DNA from: Thermoplasmata archaeon
GTDB lineage: Archaea > Thermoplasmatota > Thermoplasmata > Thermoplasmatales > Thermoplasmataceae
DNA length: 7,106 bases
NCBI GenBank assembly: GCA_021790415.1
Contig: JAJYDZ010000082.1
Location: forward strand, 1-7,106
Direction of reading: 5' to 3'
Below the pieces are notes generated by a model. The model was given only the letters and a program-made list of their open reading frames with translations. It was not told the DNA's origin and made no database searches. Below are positions 1-6,890 of this stretch, piece after piece (within the stretch, counting starts at the first letter, position 1; each line of letters starts with the position of its first letter). The position numbers and the translations under genes were made by a program.

Positions 1-2
1 TC

Positions 3-83
3 AGAACTGAGATTGAAGAACTCTGGAACATGGAGAATTGGGATGGAAACCTTTATAGCTGGATTTACATATCTAATAAGTGA
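3..83 (+). CDS. 3' end of an upstream gene (partial, C-terminal 26 residues)
   Basis: Frame 3 is open from the window edge to the TGA at 81-83 and gives a polar, acidic peptide, RTEIEELWNMENWDGNLYS followed by WIYISNK. It looks like a natural protein C-terminus. Its stop overlaps the GTG at 80 of the next gene in a GTGA junction, the same style as the other junctions in this window, which suggests one operon. Frame 1 is also open here (to a TAG at 85-87) but gives a less protein-like peptide. Too little is present to name a family. Confidence 0.45.
   Translation, partial: RTEIEELWNMENWDGNLYSWIYISNK
51..59 (+). promoter_or_regulatory. Candidate TATA box upstream of the winged-helix gene
   Basis: CTTTATAGC is preceded by the purine-rich GGAAAC, resembling a BRE/TATA pair. 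Its centre lies about 25 bases before the GTG at 80, the usual distance from TATA box to transcription start in archaea, so a leaderless mRNA starting at or near this GTG is possible. The element lies inside the probable end of the preceding gene, so it would be an internal promoter. Confidence 0.4.
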
Positions 84-382
84 ATAGCATGCCTGATGTG
101 CAGTTACTTCCAAAGTGGGTGATGGTCAGGTATCTTATGCTGTGGAAGGAGTTTGAGGATCGAAAATTTGATTCCGCAGATGCCTGGGAGGTTTTAAGAA
201 AACTCCCTAAACCGGATAATAGGAAGACAGTGGCATTGTTCCTTTCAGAACTTAGGAAGGCTGGCTGGCTACAAGTTGAATTTGACCCGGACGATACCAG
301 AAGGAGAATCTATAAACTTCGGCCATATGAGAACATGTTCGACATAGTCATTGACGAGAAAATGAGGGGTAAAAGCCAATGA
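80..382 (+). CDS. Small winged-helix DNA-binding protein, likely transcriptional regulator
   Basis: This 100-residue protein fits a compact winged helix-turn-helix fold. Helix 1 spans about residues 12-25 (KWVMVRYLMLWKEF), helix 2 about 32-42 (SADAWEVLRKL) and the presumed recognition helix about 48-61 (RKTVALFLSELRKAG). A beta wing follows at about 64-82 with a basic turn (DDTRRRIYKLRP). The GTG at 80 overlaps the preceding stop; the ATG at 89 (residue 4) is an equally good start, and neither has a convincing Shine-Dalgarno sequence, consistent with a leaderless transcript. Its stop overlaps the start of the next gene (ATGA at 379-382), so the two are probably translated together. Inference: it regulates its own operon or acts as a DNA-binding partner of the 378-residue protein. 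Small winged-helix proteins also precede nucleotidyltransferase toxin genes in archaea, but no such gene follows here. Confidence 0.7.
   Translation: MNSMPDVQLLPKWVMVRYLMLWKEFEDRKFDSADAWEVLRKLPKPDNRKTVALFLSELRKAGWLQVEFDPDDTRRRIYKLRPYENMFDIVIDEKMRGKSQ
364..370 (+). promoter_or_regulatory. Ribosome binding site for the TGT-like gene
   Basis: GAGGGGT lies eight bases before the ATG at 379 and resembles the archaeal GGAGGTGA Shine-Dalgarno sequence. It lies inside the winged-helix coding region and supports the overlapping ATGA start. Confidence 0.55.
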
Positions 383-1515
383 AATTCAAAATTGAGGCCA
401 GTTCGACGGTCATCCTGGGAGAACGGAAGGGAGAAATCGAAATAGGCAAATCTAAAATCAATACACCATCTCCTATGATAACCAATACTGACATAAATTA
501 TGCAAATAAAATAACCAGAAACTCCGGTATAGACATTTTTTATAAGAATGAGATTCTCGAAATACGGGACCTACTGTTTCCAGACAAGGTTAAAAAACTT
601 ATAGTGGACAAAAGAGGTCAAAAGAGTCGTTCCGACTGGATAAACAGACAAATTTCCAACGCTAAGTCGTCATCCAACGTCTCTTTCACTCTTTACACCC
701 CTACATTTGCGGGCGTTACCGTTGAAAAGAAACTGATAGATGAAATAGTGAAGATGCAAATGAACACTGATCTGACGGCTGTCAACATTCCGGATCCAAC
801 GTGGATGAGTAATGAAGAGTCGGTAGAAATAATAAAGGAGAAATCGAAACTTATCACTAAAATTGGAAAGGAGCCATTCTATCTTATTCCGATGTCACAA
901 GACTACGAAAGGTTTTCTCAAAAGATAAAGATGAGCGAGCAATATATCACTGGTCTAACTGCTATATATGCCGATATTGCAAGCTATGCCCCCAATTTCA
1001 AGATTCTGGCAGGACTCAGGTCGAATCCCAAGACCTTGAGAATACTATCTAACGTTGAAAAGACATATCCAGCAACAGACAGTATGGCATTTTACCCGCT
1101 TTCACTCTTTGTTTCGGATGCATTCTCCCTCAAGTATGGAGGATTCGGTGGAAATGAAAGAGACGCGGATAAGGAAAGGTACACGGCAAGAATACTTGAC
1201 CAGGAAACTTTCGAGTATTTAACGGTACAAAAACACAAAGAAAGGTACAAAGAATCGCTAAATTCTGGCTCCCCTGTTTTTGACGGGAAAGAAATGGGAG
1301 AAATACTTGCAGACTTTTATGGAAATTTGACCGAGGCATTCAGAATAGATGAAGCATTCAAGGTTTACGACTACTATCAAACACTTCTAAGCTCTTTTCA
1401 GGTGGGAAAGACTTTTGAATTCATTACGCTTGATAAGAGGCTGACGAGCCTGTTACACAGCACTTACTTGTCCGATTCTATGAAAAAACAAACGATGTTA
1501 CCAACAGAAAGATAG
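379..1515 (+). CDS. Possible tRNA-guanine transglycosylase/DpdA-like base-exchange protein lacking the zinc site
   Basis: This 378-residue cytosolic protein has no cysteine and no membrane segment. Several features follow the order seen in the TGT superfamily. The N-terminus (FKIEASS..., then ERKGEIEIGKSKINTPSPMI, about residues 15-34) resembles the TGT opening 'R.G.l.lp.g.i.TPafmpv'. LIVDKRG (74-80) sits where TGTs carry the active-site 'lTDSGGF' aspartate, making D77 a candidate. An alpha/beta barrel-like stretch runs from about 100 to 235. SDAFSLKYGGFGG (246-258) could match the nucleophile segment 'fDcvlPTR.ar.G', making D247 a candidate. RYKESLNSGSP, then MGEILADFYGNLTEAFR (289-322), resembles the C-terminal TGT helices, but the usual CxCxxC...H zinc ligands are missing. 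TGT enzymes exchange guanine for 7-deazaguanines in tRNA; the DpdA branch does this in DNA. The alignment was made by eye and is weak; an unrelated TIM-barrel protein is a real alternative. It is coupled to the winged-helix gene and lies upstream of a restriction-modification gene. Confidence 0.4.
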   Translation: MKFKIEASSTVILGERKGEIEIGKSKINTPSPMITNTDINYANKITRNSGIDIFYKNEILEIRDLLFPDKVKKLIVDKRGQKSRSDWINRQISNAKSSSNVSFTLYTPTFAGVTVEKKLIDEIVKMQMNTDLTAVNIPDPTWMSNEESVEIIKEKSKLITKIGKEPFYLIPMSQDYERFSQKIKMSEQYITGLTAIYADIASYAPNFKILAGLRSNPKTLRILSNVEKTYPATDSMAFYPLSLFVSDAFSLKYGGFGGNERDADKERYTARILDQETFEYLTVQKHKERYKESLNSGSPVFDGKEMGEILADFYGNLTEAFRIDEAFKVYDYYQTLLSSFQVGKTFEFITLDKRLTSLLHSTYLSDSMKKQTMLPTER

Positions 1516-1529
1516 GGATTTAGAAATGC

Positions 1530-1569
1530 AATTATATAGCAAACAGATGATTATGTGTGCTTTAATAAA
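1530..1569 (+). promoter_or_regulatory. Promoter region of the restriction-modification gene (two TATA-like elements)
   Basis: Two archaeal TATA-like sequences lie in the 127-base gap: TTATATAG at 1532-1539 and TTTAATAAA at 1561-1569. The second would start transcription near 1590 and leave a leader of about 50 bases. Which one is used cannot be told by eye. The rest of the gap holds a short open frame ending at the gene start (see findings) and no clear terminator for the preceding gene. Confidence 0.4.
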
Positions 1570-1629
1570 AATTCAACTTGGTGGTAAACATAATTACTGC
1601 TAACAAAATGACATCGGTTAGTAAGATCC

Positions 1630-1633
1630 GGAG
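1630..1633 (+). promoter_or_regulatory. Ribosome binding site of the restriction-modification gene
   Basis: GGAG stands nine bases before the ATG at 1643. An in-frame TAA at 1622-1624 excludes a longer N-terminus, and the next in-frame ATG (residue 14) has no comparable site, so 1643 is the likely start. Confidence 0.55.
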
Positions 1634-1642
1634 CAACAGATA

Positions 1643-4600
1643 ATGATAAATTCCGTAAAAATCGTTAGAAATCTGAGAGAAATGCAGATATCTCTGGTAC
1701 TCAGTAATCCTGATTTTAAAGCTCTGTTTAGAGGAATCATAGGAGAAATCAAACGTGAAGCTTTATCCGCAATAAATGAGGCTTCTGTTGAGAATGCTTT
1801 TGAGCTCAAGCTGTATGCTCTGCTCTCACAGTTCAATATACCGTTCAATCCACAGAAAGAATTCCCAATAGATACGGTAAGACATATTAGAAAAGGACGT
1901 ATCGATAGTAAGATCGGCGCCGTAATTATTGAGTACAAGCACCGATCAAAGTTAAGGGACCCCCACGATGTACGGGACGGGTATGAGCAAATTAAAAATT
2001 ATCTTGAATCTTTATCCAAGAACGAATCGTCACAGTATTATGGGTTCTTAACCGATGGCATTAACTGTGCTGAATTTATATTTCAAGACGGTAAAGAAAT
2101 TATGCAAAGTGAAACCCTTCTACCATTTGGAGTTGACGAGGGTCTCCGTCTTATTAGAAATATAACTCTATTGGACAAGACTAAGCTCTCGACTGACAAT
2201 TTAATCAAAGATTTCTGTACCCCAGGTGATATGGACAACATTTCATATTCAATGGCACGAAACCTATATCGCATACTCCAAACACAGCCCAGCAATAAAA
2301 CAAAAATGCTTCGTGCTGAGTGGGAACAACTCTTTAGATTAGGACACGATGACAGATCTCAACAGAAAAGAATCAAGGAAAGGGATGAAGAACTATCCAG
2401 ACTAATGAATGCAAAATTTGATAGGAATTCTTCTGATGATCAATATGCAGCGTTGTTCTCATTACAGACTACATATTCAGTTATAATCAAGTTCATCGCT
2501 TATAGAATAATCTCAGATTTGAATTTCGGGAAGGCAATGAAAAGCTATGCTGCACAGCTTAGGGCTGAAAGCGAAACGCTCCGGTTGTTTTGCTCCGACT
2601 TAGAAGAGGGTGATATTTTTAGAGATCTTGGAATCAACAACCTACTGGAGGGAGACTTCTTTTCATGGTATGCTGGTAAGACGCAGTGGAATGACGACAT
2701 CGCCAATTCCATAAGAGAGATTCTAAAGATTCTTTCTAGATATGAGAGCACTAATGATATATTTAAGACAGAAAAGATGACTGACCTTTTCAAAGGTTTA
2801 TACGAGGCAATAATACCTCAGGTCGTACGTTCAAGTTTAGGCGAGTTCTACACTCCACAGTGGCTCGCAGAACATGTTCTACGTACTGTTAAACCCAAAT
2901 CACATTCATGGCGTGGTTTAGATCCATGTGCTGGATCAGGAACCTTTGTAATAGCCATGATAGACCATGTCCTACAAGAGATATCAGATAAATCACCTTC
3001 GGAGCAACTTGACCAAGTTCTTAATAGAGTACAGGCAATAGACTTAAACCCACTAGCAGTGCTGACTTCTAGAATCAATTACTTCATACGAATCTCAAAT
3101 CTGTTACCTCAGGGAAAACGTGTTAATCTTCAGATACCAGTATATCTAGGCGACTCGGCAAACGTGCCAAAGATAGAAGAAATAAGTGGTGTAAAGTGTC
3201 TAACATACGCTATAGCTACAGTCGAACAATCCATAAGTGTTGTGCTACCAATATCCCTAGCTGAGAATCTTCAAGAATTCTCTCACACCATGGTAGAATA
3301 CGAAAAACAGATAAAGAAACAAAATAAAGACAAAGCAATGAATGTTCTTCTTAACAAACTCAACCAGAGTGACAAAAAGGACCTAGTAGTTTCTGAACTA
3401 GAGAGACTGACTGAAAGTTTGATCGATTTAGAAAGAAAGGAGTGGAATGGAATATGGGCGAGAATTATAACAAATTTTCTCAGTACTGCGGTGATAGGCA
3501 AGTTTGATATAATTATTGGGAACCCACCTTGGATAGACTGGAAAAATTTGCCTTCTGGATACAGAGATAGAATAAAGTCAATTTGCGTTGATAGGAAGCT
3601 TTTCTCCGGAGATGGATTAACAGGGGGGATAAACCTCAACGTGTGTGCGCTAATTACCAGCGTCTCTGTGGATAATTGGTTATCTCAAAATGGGTTTCTT
3701 GCCTTTCTCATGCCTAAAAGCATAGCATTTCAACAATCCTATGATGGGTTTAGACAATTCAGGTTTGGAAGGTTTAGAAGAACATTTTTGGAATTTGACG
3801 ATTGGTCCGAAGCAGGTGATCCATTTTATCCTATTCAACATAAGTTTATGACATATGTTATAGGGAACCAGGGAATCGCAGGAGAGCTTGGCCACATCAA
3901 GGTCAAAAAATATTTCATAAACAAAGGACAAAAACTTGCAGGAAACCCTCACATACAGTATGAGGAAGCTATGACCATGCTGGAAGAAAAAGAACTTTAT
4001 GCGGCACAGATAATGCCTCATAATACTGCTTTTACGATATCAGAATCAATATCGGACCTTGATTTGTTTAAGAAGTTCGCTGGTTTATCAGATTACATTG
4101 GGAGAGAAGGTATTGAATTTTACCCTCAAGAACTATTACTCTTAAATGAAGCCAAAACCCCACCAGTAGAACCGTCGGAAGGATGCGTCTTTGTCGAGAA
4201 TATCCAAGTCACTGGTTCTAATTATAAAATACCCAAGAATACTTTTGAATTAGAAACCAAATTCCTTTTTCCCTTACTTAAGGGAGCATCTATCAGAAAG
4301 TTCGGAGCTGAAATAACGGGAGAATTAGTAGTGCCATTCCCGTATCTTAAGGAGGATTACAAACGTCCTTTAAGCAAGGAAGAACTTGGAGAACAATCTC
4401 CTAAGTTATTAGATTATTATCTTAAACATAAAAAAATACTAGAAGACCAAACAGAGTTCAGTAATAGAATACGTGGGCCGAACTCTGGGGAGTTCTATGG
4501 GCTTGCACGAGTGGGGAAATACACTTTTGCCAAATATCACGTAGCTTTCAGGGATAACACAAAGTGGGGGGCAACGGTAATATCAACAGCCAGAACATTT

Positions 4601-4969
4601 TGGGGTGAAAGTAAGACTATACTGTGCCAAAACCACGCTACAACCATATGCGAAAGAAGCGAATCGAAGCAGAAAAATAAGACTAGGTTCATAACAGAAG
4701 ACGAAGCGCACTTCATTTGTGCAATACTAAACGCTCCAATAGTAGAAAAATTCATTCTACAATCATCGGATGAGCGTTCTTTCAAAGTCAGACCACCAAT
4801 TAAAATTCCTCTGTATGATCCGACTGACCCGATCCATAAAAAGTTGGTAAATCTTTCAAAGGTGGTCCACGAACACAAAGAAGAAGTTCAAAACGTTCTC
4901 GCTCAACTTGATGAATTGTACTTATCTTCGGTTGAAAAAGCAGACCTAGTCCAAAGGAAGCTTGAATAA
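1643..4969 (+). CDS. Type IIG (Eco57I-like) restriction endonuclease-methyltransferase fusion
   Basis: This 1108-residue protein combines DNA cleavage and adenine-N6 methylation in one chain. The N-terminal nuclease is of PD-(D/E)XK type: E54 in the first helix, D88, then E97-Y98-K99 (GRIDSKIGAVIIEYK), followed by the Q116xxxY120 motif seen in HsdR-like nucleases. A helical connector leads to GEFYTP (400-405, motif X region), the S-adenosylmethionine-binding DPCAGSGTF (427-435), AIDLNP (465-470), and the catalytic NPPW (627-630) preceded by FDIIIG. A charged, probably coiled-coil stretch at about 550-600 separates the two halves of the methylase domain. The C-terminal part, including EFYGLARVGKYTFAKYHV from residue 950, resembles a TaqI/Eco57I-type target recognition domain. 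Motif order X-I-IV-TRD marks a gamma-class enzyme. Length fits type IIG. BREX PglX and DISARM methylases are similar but lack the N-terminal nuclease. All key motifs are intact, so it is probably active. The recognition site cannot be read from the sequence. The gene has its own leader and promoter-like elements. Confidence 0.9.
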   Translation: MINSVKIVRNLREMQISLVLSNPDFKALFRGIIGEIKREALSAINEASVENAFELKLYALLSQFNIPFNPQKEFPIDTVRHIRKGRIDSKIGAVIIEYKHRSKLRDPHDVRDGYEQIKNYLESLSKNESSQYYGFLTDGINCAEFIFQDGKEIMQSETLLPFGVDEGLRLIRNITLLDKTKLSTDNLIKDFCTPGDMDNISYSMARNLYRILQTQPSNKTKMLRAEWEQLFRLGHDDRSQQKRIKERDEELSRLMNAKFDRNSSDDQYAALFSLQTTYSVIIKFIAYRIISDLNFGKAMKSYAAQLRAESETLRLFCSDLEEGDIFRDLGINNLLEGDFFSWYAGKTQWNDDIANSIREILKILSRYESTNDIFKTEKMTDLFKGLYEAIIPQVVRSSLGEFYTPQWLAEHVLRTVKPKSHSWRGLDPCAGSGTFVIAMIDHVLQEISDKSPSEQLDQVLNRVQAIDLNPLAVLTSRINYFIRISNLLPQGKRVNLQIPVYLGDSANVPKIEEISGVKCLTYAIATVEQSISVVLPISLAENLQEFSHTMVEYEKQIKKQNKDKAMNVLLNKLNQSDKKDLVVSELERLTESLIDLERKEWNGIWARIITNFLSTAVIGKFDIIIGNPPWIDWKNLPSGYRDRIKSICVDRKLFSGDGLTGGINLNVCALITSVSVDNWLSQNGFLAFLMPKSIAFQQSYDGFRQFRFGRFRRTFLEFDDWSEAGDPFYPIQHKFMTYVIGNQGIAGELGHIKVKKYFINKGQKLAGNPHIQYEEAMTMLEEKELYAAQIMPHNTAFTISESISDLDLFKKFAGLSDYIGREGIEFYPQELLLLNEAKTPPVEPSEGCVFVENIQVTGSNYKIPKNTFELETKFLFPLLKGASIRKFGAEITGELVVPFPYLKEDYKRPLSKEELGEQSPKLLDYYLKHKKILEDQTEFSNRIRGPNSGEFYGLARVGKYTFAKYHVAFRDNTKWGATVISTARTFWGESKTILCQNHATTICERSESKQKNKTRFITEDEAHFICAILNAPIVEKFILQSSDERSFKVRPPIKIPLYDPTDPIHKKLVNLSKVVHEHKEEVQNVLAQLDELYLSSVEKADLVQRKLE

Positions 4970-4983
4970 CTTAAGCGCTTTGG
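4951..4983 (+). terminator. Hairpin spanning the stop codon of the restriction-modification gene
   Basis: CCAAAG (4951-4956) pairs with CTTTGG (4978-4983), and inside it GCTT (4960-4963) pairs with AAGC (4973-4976) across a small asymmetric internal loop. The TAA stop lies in the apical loop. A T-rich stretch follows at 4991-5002. It could end or stabilise the transcript ahead of the next promoter; the pairing is short and may be chance. Confidence 0.3.
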
Positions 4984-5031
4984 GAGAGAATCTATTATTT
5001 CTATACCGAATCTGAGCAAAATTGGTTCCCG

Positions 5032-5047
5032 TTAAGTATATAAATAG
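5032..5047 (+). promoter_or_regulatory. TATA box of the three-gene operon
   Basis: TTAAGTATATAAATAG contains a strong archaeal TATA box (TATATAAATA, 5037-5046). Transcription would start about 25 bases downstream, near 5067, leaving a leader of about 20 bases before the ATG at 5088. Because the box lies inside the possible TTG-started extension (5022), it argues against that longer start. Confidence 0.7.
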
Positions 5048-5087
5048 CGAAAGAGTAATCACCCGATTCGAGATCAAAGGGTTGATT

Positions 5088-5888
5088 ATGGTGAAGATTG
5101 GATTGCTTGAGATTTCTGACATGTCCTGGGATGAAACTAAGAGATCGGTAACTAATCTGGCCAATGAACACGGAAAACGACAAGCTAACCGGAAGGCAGA
5201 CCATTGTGAATGGTACGAAATAGATAAAGAAGGAATTCCTGGGAGACAGATAATTGGAGAACTATATCGAATAAGATTCTTTATCAGAGACAAAGTGGAG
5301 AAAGTGGATTTACTTACGAATAGAGTTGCCCAATACTACGAAACAAATGTTAGATCGCTCGCTCTTATAAGAAGTTCTTTTTTCGATGAAACAGTGAGAA
5401 TATTTCTTGCGGTAGAGTATGGAACTTCCCTTGCCATTAGGCAAATTGCGGTGAGACTCGGCAAGAAGGTATCAATACGGGACAGGACTTCCTTTAGTGG
5501 GGATTTCTTAGAATATTTAAATAAGGCTAATCAACAAACTCCTCATTACGCAGATATTTTTGGAGAAGACGTTGAGTCGGTAGGAAGAAAATACAGACTT
5601 ATGAAACATCTGATTGAAGAACGATACAAAGATATTAGTGAGAGGGACAATAATCTAACAGAGTCATTTAGAGAATCAGCGAGGCTTAAAGTGGCTATAC
5701 CAACACATCTTTCTGAAGACCTTCCAACAATTGAAGCAGTCCTCTATAAAGAGAACTGGGTCAACATCGTTAATCCTCAGATGAAAGATAACGGAATTGT
5801 ATTTAATGAAGCTTTGATTTACCTCTTCAAGAGGCTCCAGGAAGCATACGGTGCTTTCCAGAGTATATCAAGTGGTGAATCACATTGA
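5088..5888 (+). CDS. Unrecognised 266-residue cytosolic protein, first gene of a three-gene operon
   Basis: I do not recognise this family. The start is set at ATG 5088 because the TATA box at 5037-5046 lies between it and the earlier in-frame TTG at 5022, and AAGGG at 5077-5081 gives a plausible ribosome site. No signal peptide or membrane helix is seen. The N-terminus begins with a strand (VKIGLLEIS, 2-10) and a charged helix; residues 53-67 (RQIIGELYRIRFFIR) and 88-123 (ending FLAVEYGTSLAIRQIAVR) look like an alternating strand/helix core. Residues 160-200 form long charged helices (DVESVGRKYRLMKHLIEERY...), and the C-terminus (238-258) is another amphipathic helix. No nucleotidyltransferase, Walker or nuclease motif is visible. 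Its TGA overlaps the TTG start of the next gene, so the products are probably made in coordinated amounts and may form a complex. The length and strand-first layout vaguely recall DUF4747-type abortive infection proteins, but I cannot support that from motifs. Confidence 0.75.
   Translation: MVKIGLLEISDMSWDETKRSVTNLANEHGKRQANRKADHCEWYEIDKEGIPGRQIIGELYRIRFFIRDKVEKVDLLTNRVAQYYETNVRSLALIRSSFFDETVRIFLAVEYGTSLAIRQIAVRLGKKVSIRDRTSFSGDFLEYLNKANQQTPHYADIFGEDVESVGRKYRLMKHLIEERYKDISERDNNLTESFRESARLKVAIPTHLSEDLPTIEAVLYKENWVNIVNPQMKDNGIVFNEALIYLFKRLQEAYGAFQSISSGESH
5874..5878 (+). promoter_or_regulatory. Ribosome binding site that fixes the TTG start at 5885
   Basis: GGTGA, the core of the archaeal Shine-Dalgarno sequence, ends six bases before the TTG at 5885. 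It supports the unusual start codon and the TTGA overlap with the preceding stop. Confidence 0.6.
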
Positions 5889-6232
5889 AGATTGAAATCC
5901 AAGCTAAAGAATTTAATTTGATACTCGAGAAAGTCAAGCAGTTGCAGCCAGGAAATAGAAGTATTAAAGTTGGAAACGCAGAACTGATTTTTAGATATGG
6001 TATAGTGATAATCGATGGAATGCTGACAGAACGAGTTCAATTCTCGGTAGTTGACCCGGCTACTCCCAGCGAAAACGTCATATCTTTGGTATTCGATGTT
6101 AAGGGTCTGAACGCTAAATTCAACACAGAGATAGAATTTTATAAAGAAAACGACGAGTTTCAGATGTACATCATTCCAAGTAGAGATAATTCCGCAATCG
6201 AGAGATTCAGAACAGCCCTTCAGAGCATATGA
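5885..6232 (+). CDS. Unrecognised 115-residue strand-rich protein, second gene of the operon
   Basis: The start is a TTG overlapping the preceding TGA, backed by GGTGA six bases upstream; there is no suitable ATG before about residue 46. The protein is small, cytosolic and apparently beta-rich: a strand and helix at 1-19 (MKIEIQAKEFNLILEKVKQ), strands at about 26-45 (SIKVGNAELIFRYGIVIIDG), 50-56, 65-72 (VISLVFDV), 80-85 and 91-97 (EFQMYIIP), and a terminal helix (AIERFRTALQSI). The strand-helix opening and the strand ladder recall a single sliding-clamp domain, but this is shape only and I give it little weight. No catalytic motif is seen. Its stop overlaps the next start (ATGA at 6229-6232). 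Small size and position between a larger cytosolic protein and a membrane protein suggest an adaptor or regulatory subunit. Confidence 0.75.
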   Translation: MKIEIQAKEFNLILEKVKQLQPGNRSIKVGNAELIFRYGIVIIDGMLTERVQFSVVDPATPSENVISLVFDVKGLNAKFNTEIEFYKENDEFQMYIIPSRDNSAIERFRTALQSI

Positions 6233-6804
6233 GTAGGTATAGCCATAGCCGAAAAATGAGAATTAATGTTGAGCATCTGAAGTATTACAATATCTTAGAG
6301 CTTGCAGCATCCACTTTGATGTTTGTTATTTCTAACATACATCCTCTTTATGACCCATATTTCTGGCTAATGGCGGCTGGCGTTATGGTATTGGCATTGA
6401 GTTATATGACGACGTCTGCTGATTATTCAAGAGTTCTCTTTACTGCAGATCCTCAAAGGATTTCTATGCTTGAAAATAATAAGGAAGGAACGGTTAGCAT
6501 CTTTCCATATATCATGGATAAACGTAAATTGGAAATCTTCGCAATTGGAATGTGTATTACTGTTTCGTCGGATTATGACTTGTTGAAGGTAGTCTTGAAC
6601 GGAGAATCTCTAACAACACTTCCAGATAAGGACTGTGTTTACTATGAGATTAAGAAGAAAATTGACCAAACATCGAAATTCGTGATTTTCTATAAGAAAA
6701 ATGAGACAGAAGTTACTTCCAGAAGCTTAGATTTCACTATTTTCTATAACAAAAAAGAGAATTCTTGGCTCCGTAGGTTTAGAGAAAGCCATATAATTGA
6801 CTGA
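6229..6804 (+). CDS. Unrecognised membrane protein with two N-terminal helices and a strand-rich cytosolic domain
   Basis: This 191-residue protein has a basic N-terminus (RYSHSRKMR), then two hydrophobic segments at about residues 21-38 (NILELAASTLMFVISNI) and 44-61 (YFWLMAAGVMVLALSYM), joined by a short HPLYDP loop. By the positive-inside rule the N-terminus and the C-terminal 130 residues face the cytoplasm. The soluble part alternates short strands with turns: GTVSIFPYI (87-95), LEIFAIGMCITVS (101-113), LLKVVLNG (118-125), CVYYEIKKKI (136-145), KFVIFYKK (150-157), LDFTIFYNK (167-175). A beta-barrel or sandwich is likely. The start at 6229 gives an ATGA overlap; ATG at 6256 (residue 10) is an alternative. 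I do not recognise the family. A two-helix anchor plus a beta domain of this length resembles in outline the CBASS effector Cap15, but no cyclase gene is in the window. Confidence 0.75.
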   Translation: MSRYSHSRKMRINVEHLKYYNILELAASTLMFVISNIHPLYDPYFWLMAAGVMVLALSYMTTSADYSRVLFTADPQRISMLENNKEGTVSIFPYIMDKRKLEIFAIGMCITVSSDYDLLKVVLNGESLTTLPDKDCVYYEIKKKIDQTSKFVIFYKKNETEVTSRSLDFTIFYNKKENSWLRRFRESHIID

Positions 6805-6823
6805 AGTTATTTAATTCTTCAGT
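6800..6823 (+). terminator. Hairpin over the stop codon of the last operon gene, probable transcript end
   Basis: ACTGAAG (6800-6806) pairs perfectly with CTTCAGT (6817-6823) around a ten-base AT-rich loop, and the TGA stop (6802-6804) lies within the first arm. T-rich stretches follow (TCTTTTCC at 6842-6849 and further on). It could end or protect the operon mRNA. The last nine bases of the hairpin region, CTTCAGTTC (6817-6825), recur at 6865-6873. Confidence 0.45.
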
Positions 6824-6890
6824 TCACCTAGACTGTAATGTGTCTTTTCCTATCCTCTGGATTACTTCAGTTCTCACTGCTTCTGCGTTG

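Noticed and set aside
1..87. Frame 1 reading ending at TAG 85-87 as the upstream gene end
   Set aside because: Open but less protein-like than frame 3, and it lacks the neat GTGA overlap with the next gene.
3283..3639. Minus-strand open frame of 118 residues inside the methylase gene
   Set aside because: It lies wholly within the conserved NPPW region of the plus-strand gene; its serine/leucine/phenylalanine-rich translation is typical of an antisense shadow.
1643..4969. BREX PglX or DISARM methylase rather than type IIG enzyme
   Set aside because: The N-terminal PD-(D/E)XK residues (D88, E97, K99, Q116xxxY120) indicate a fused nuclease, and no other BREX or DISARM gene is present in the window.
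5022..5087. TTG-started 22-residue extension of the 266-residue protein
   Set aside because: The extension contains the operon's TATA box, and no ribosome site precedes the TTG; the ATG at 5088 fits promoter spacing better.
4946..5293. Minus-strand open frame of 115 residues across the operon promoter
   Set aside because: It covers the end of the methylase gene, the strong plus-strand TATA box and the start of the next gene, and the translation has no domain-like pattern. It is a shadow of the plus-strand genes.
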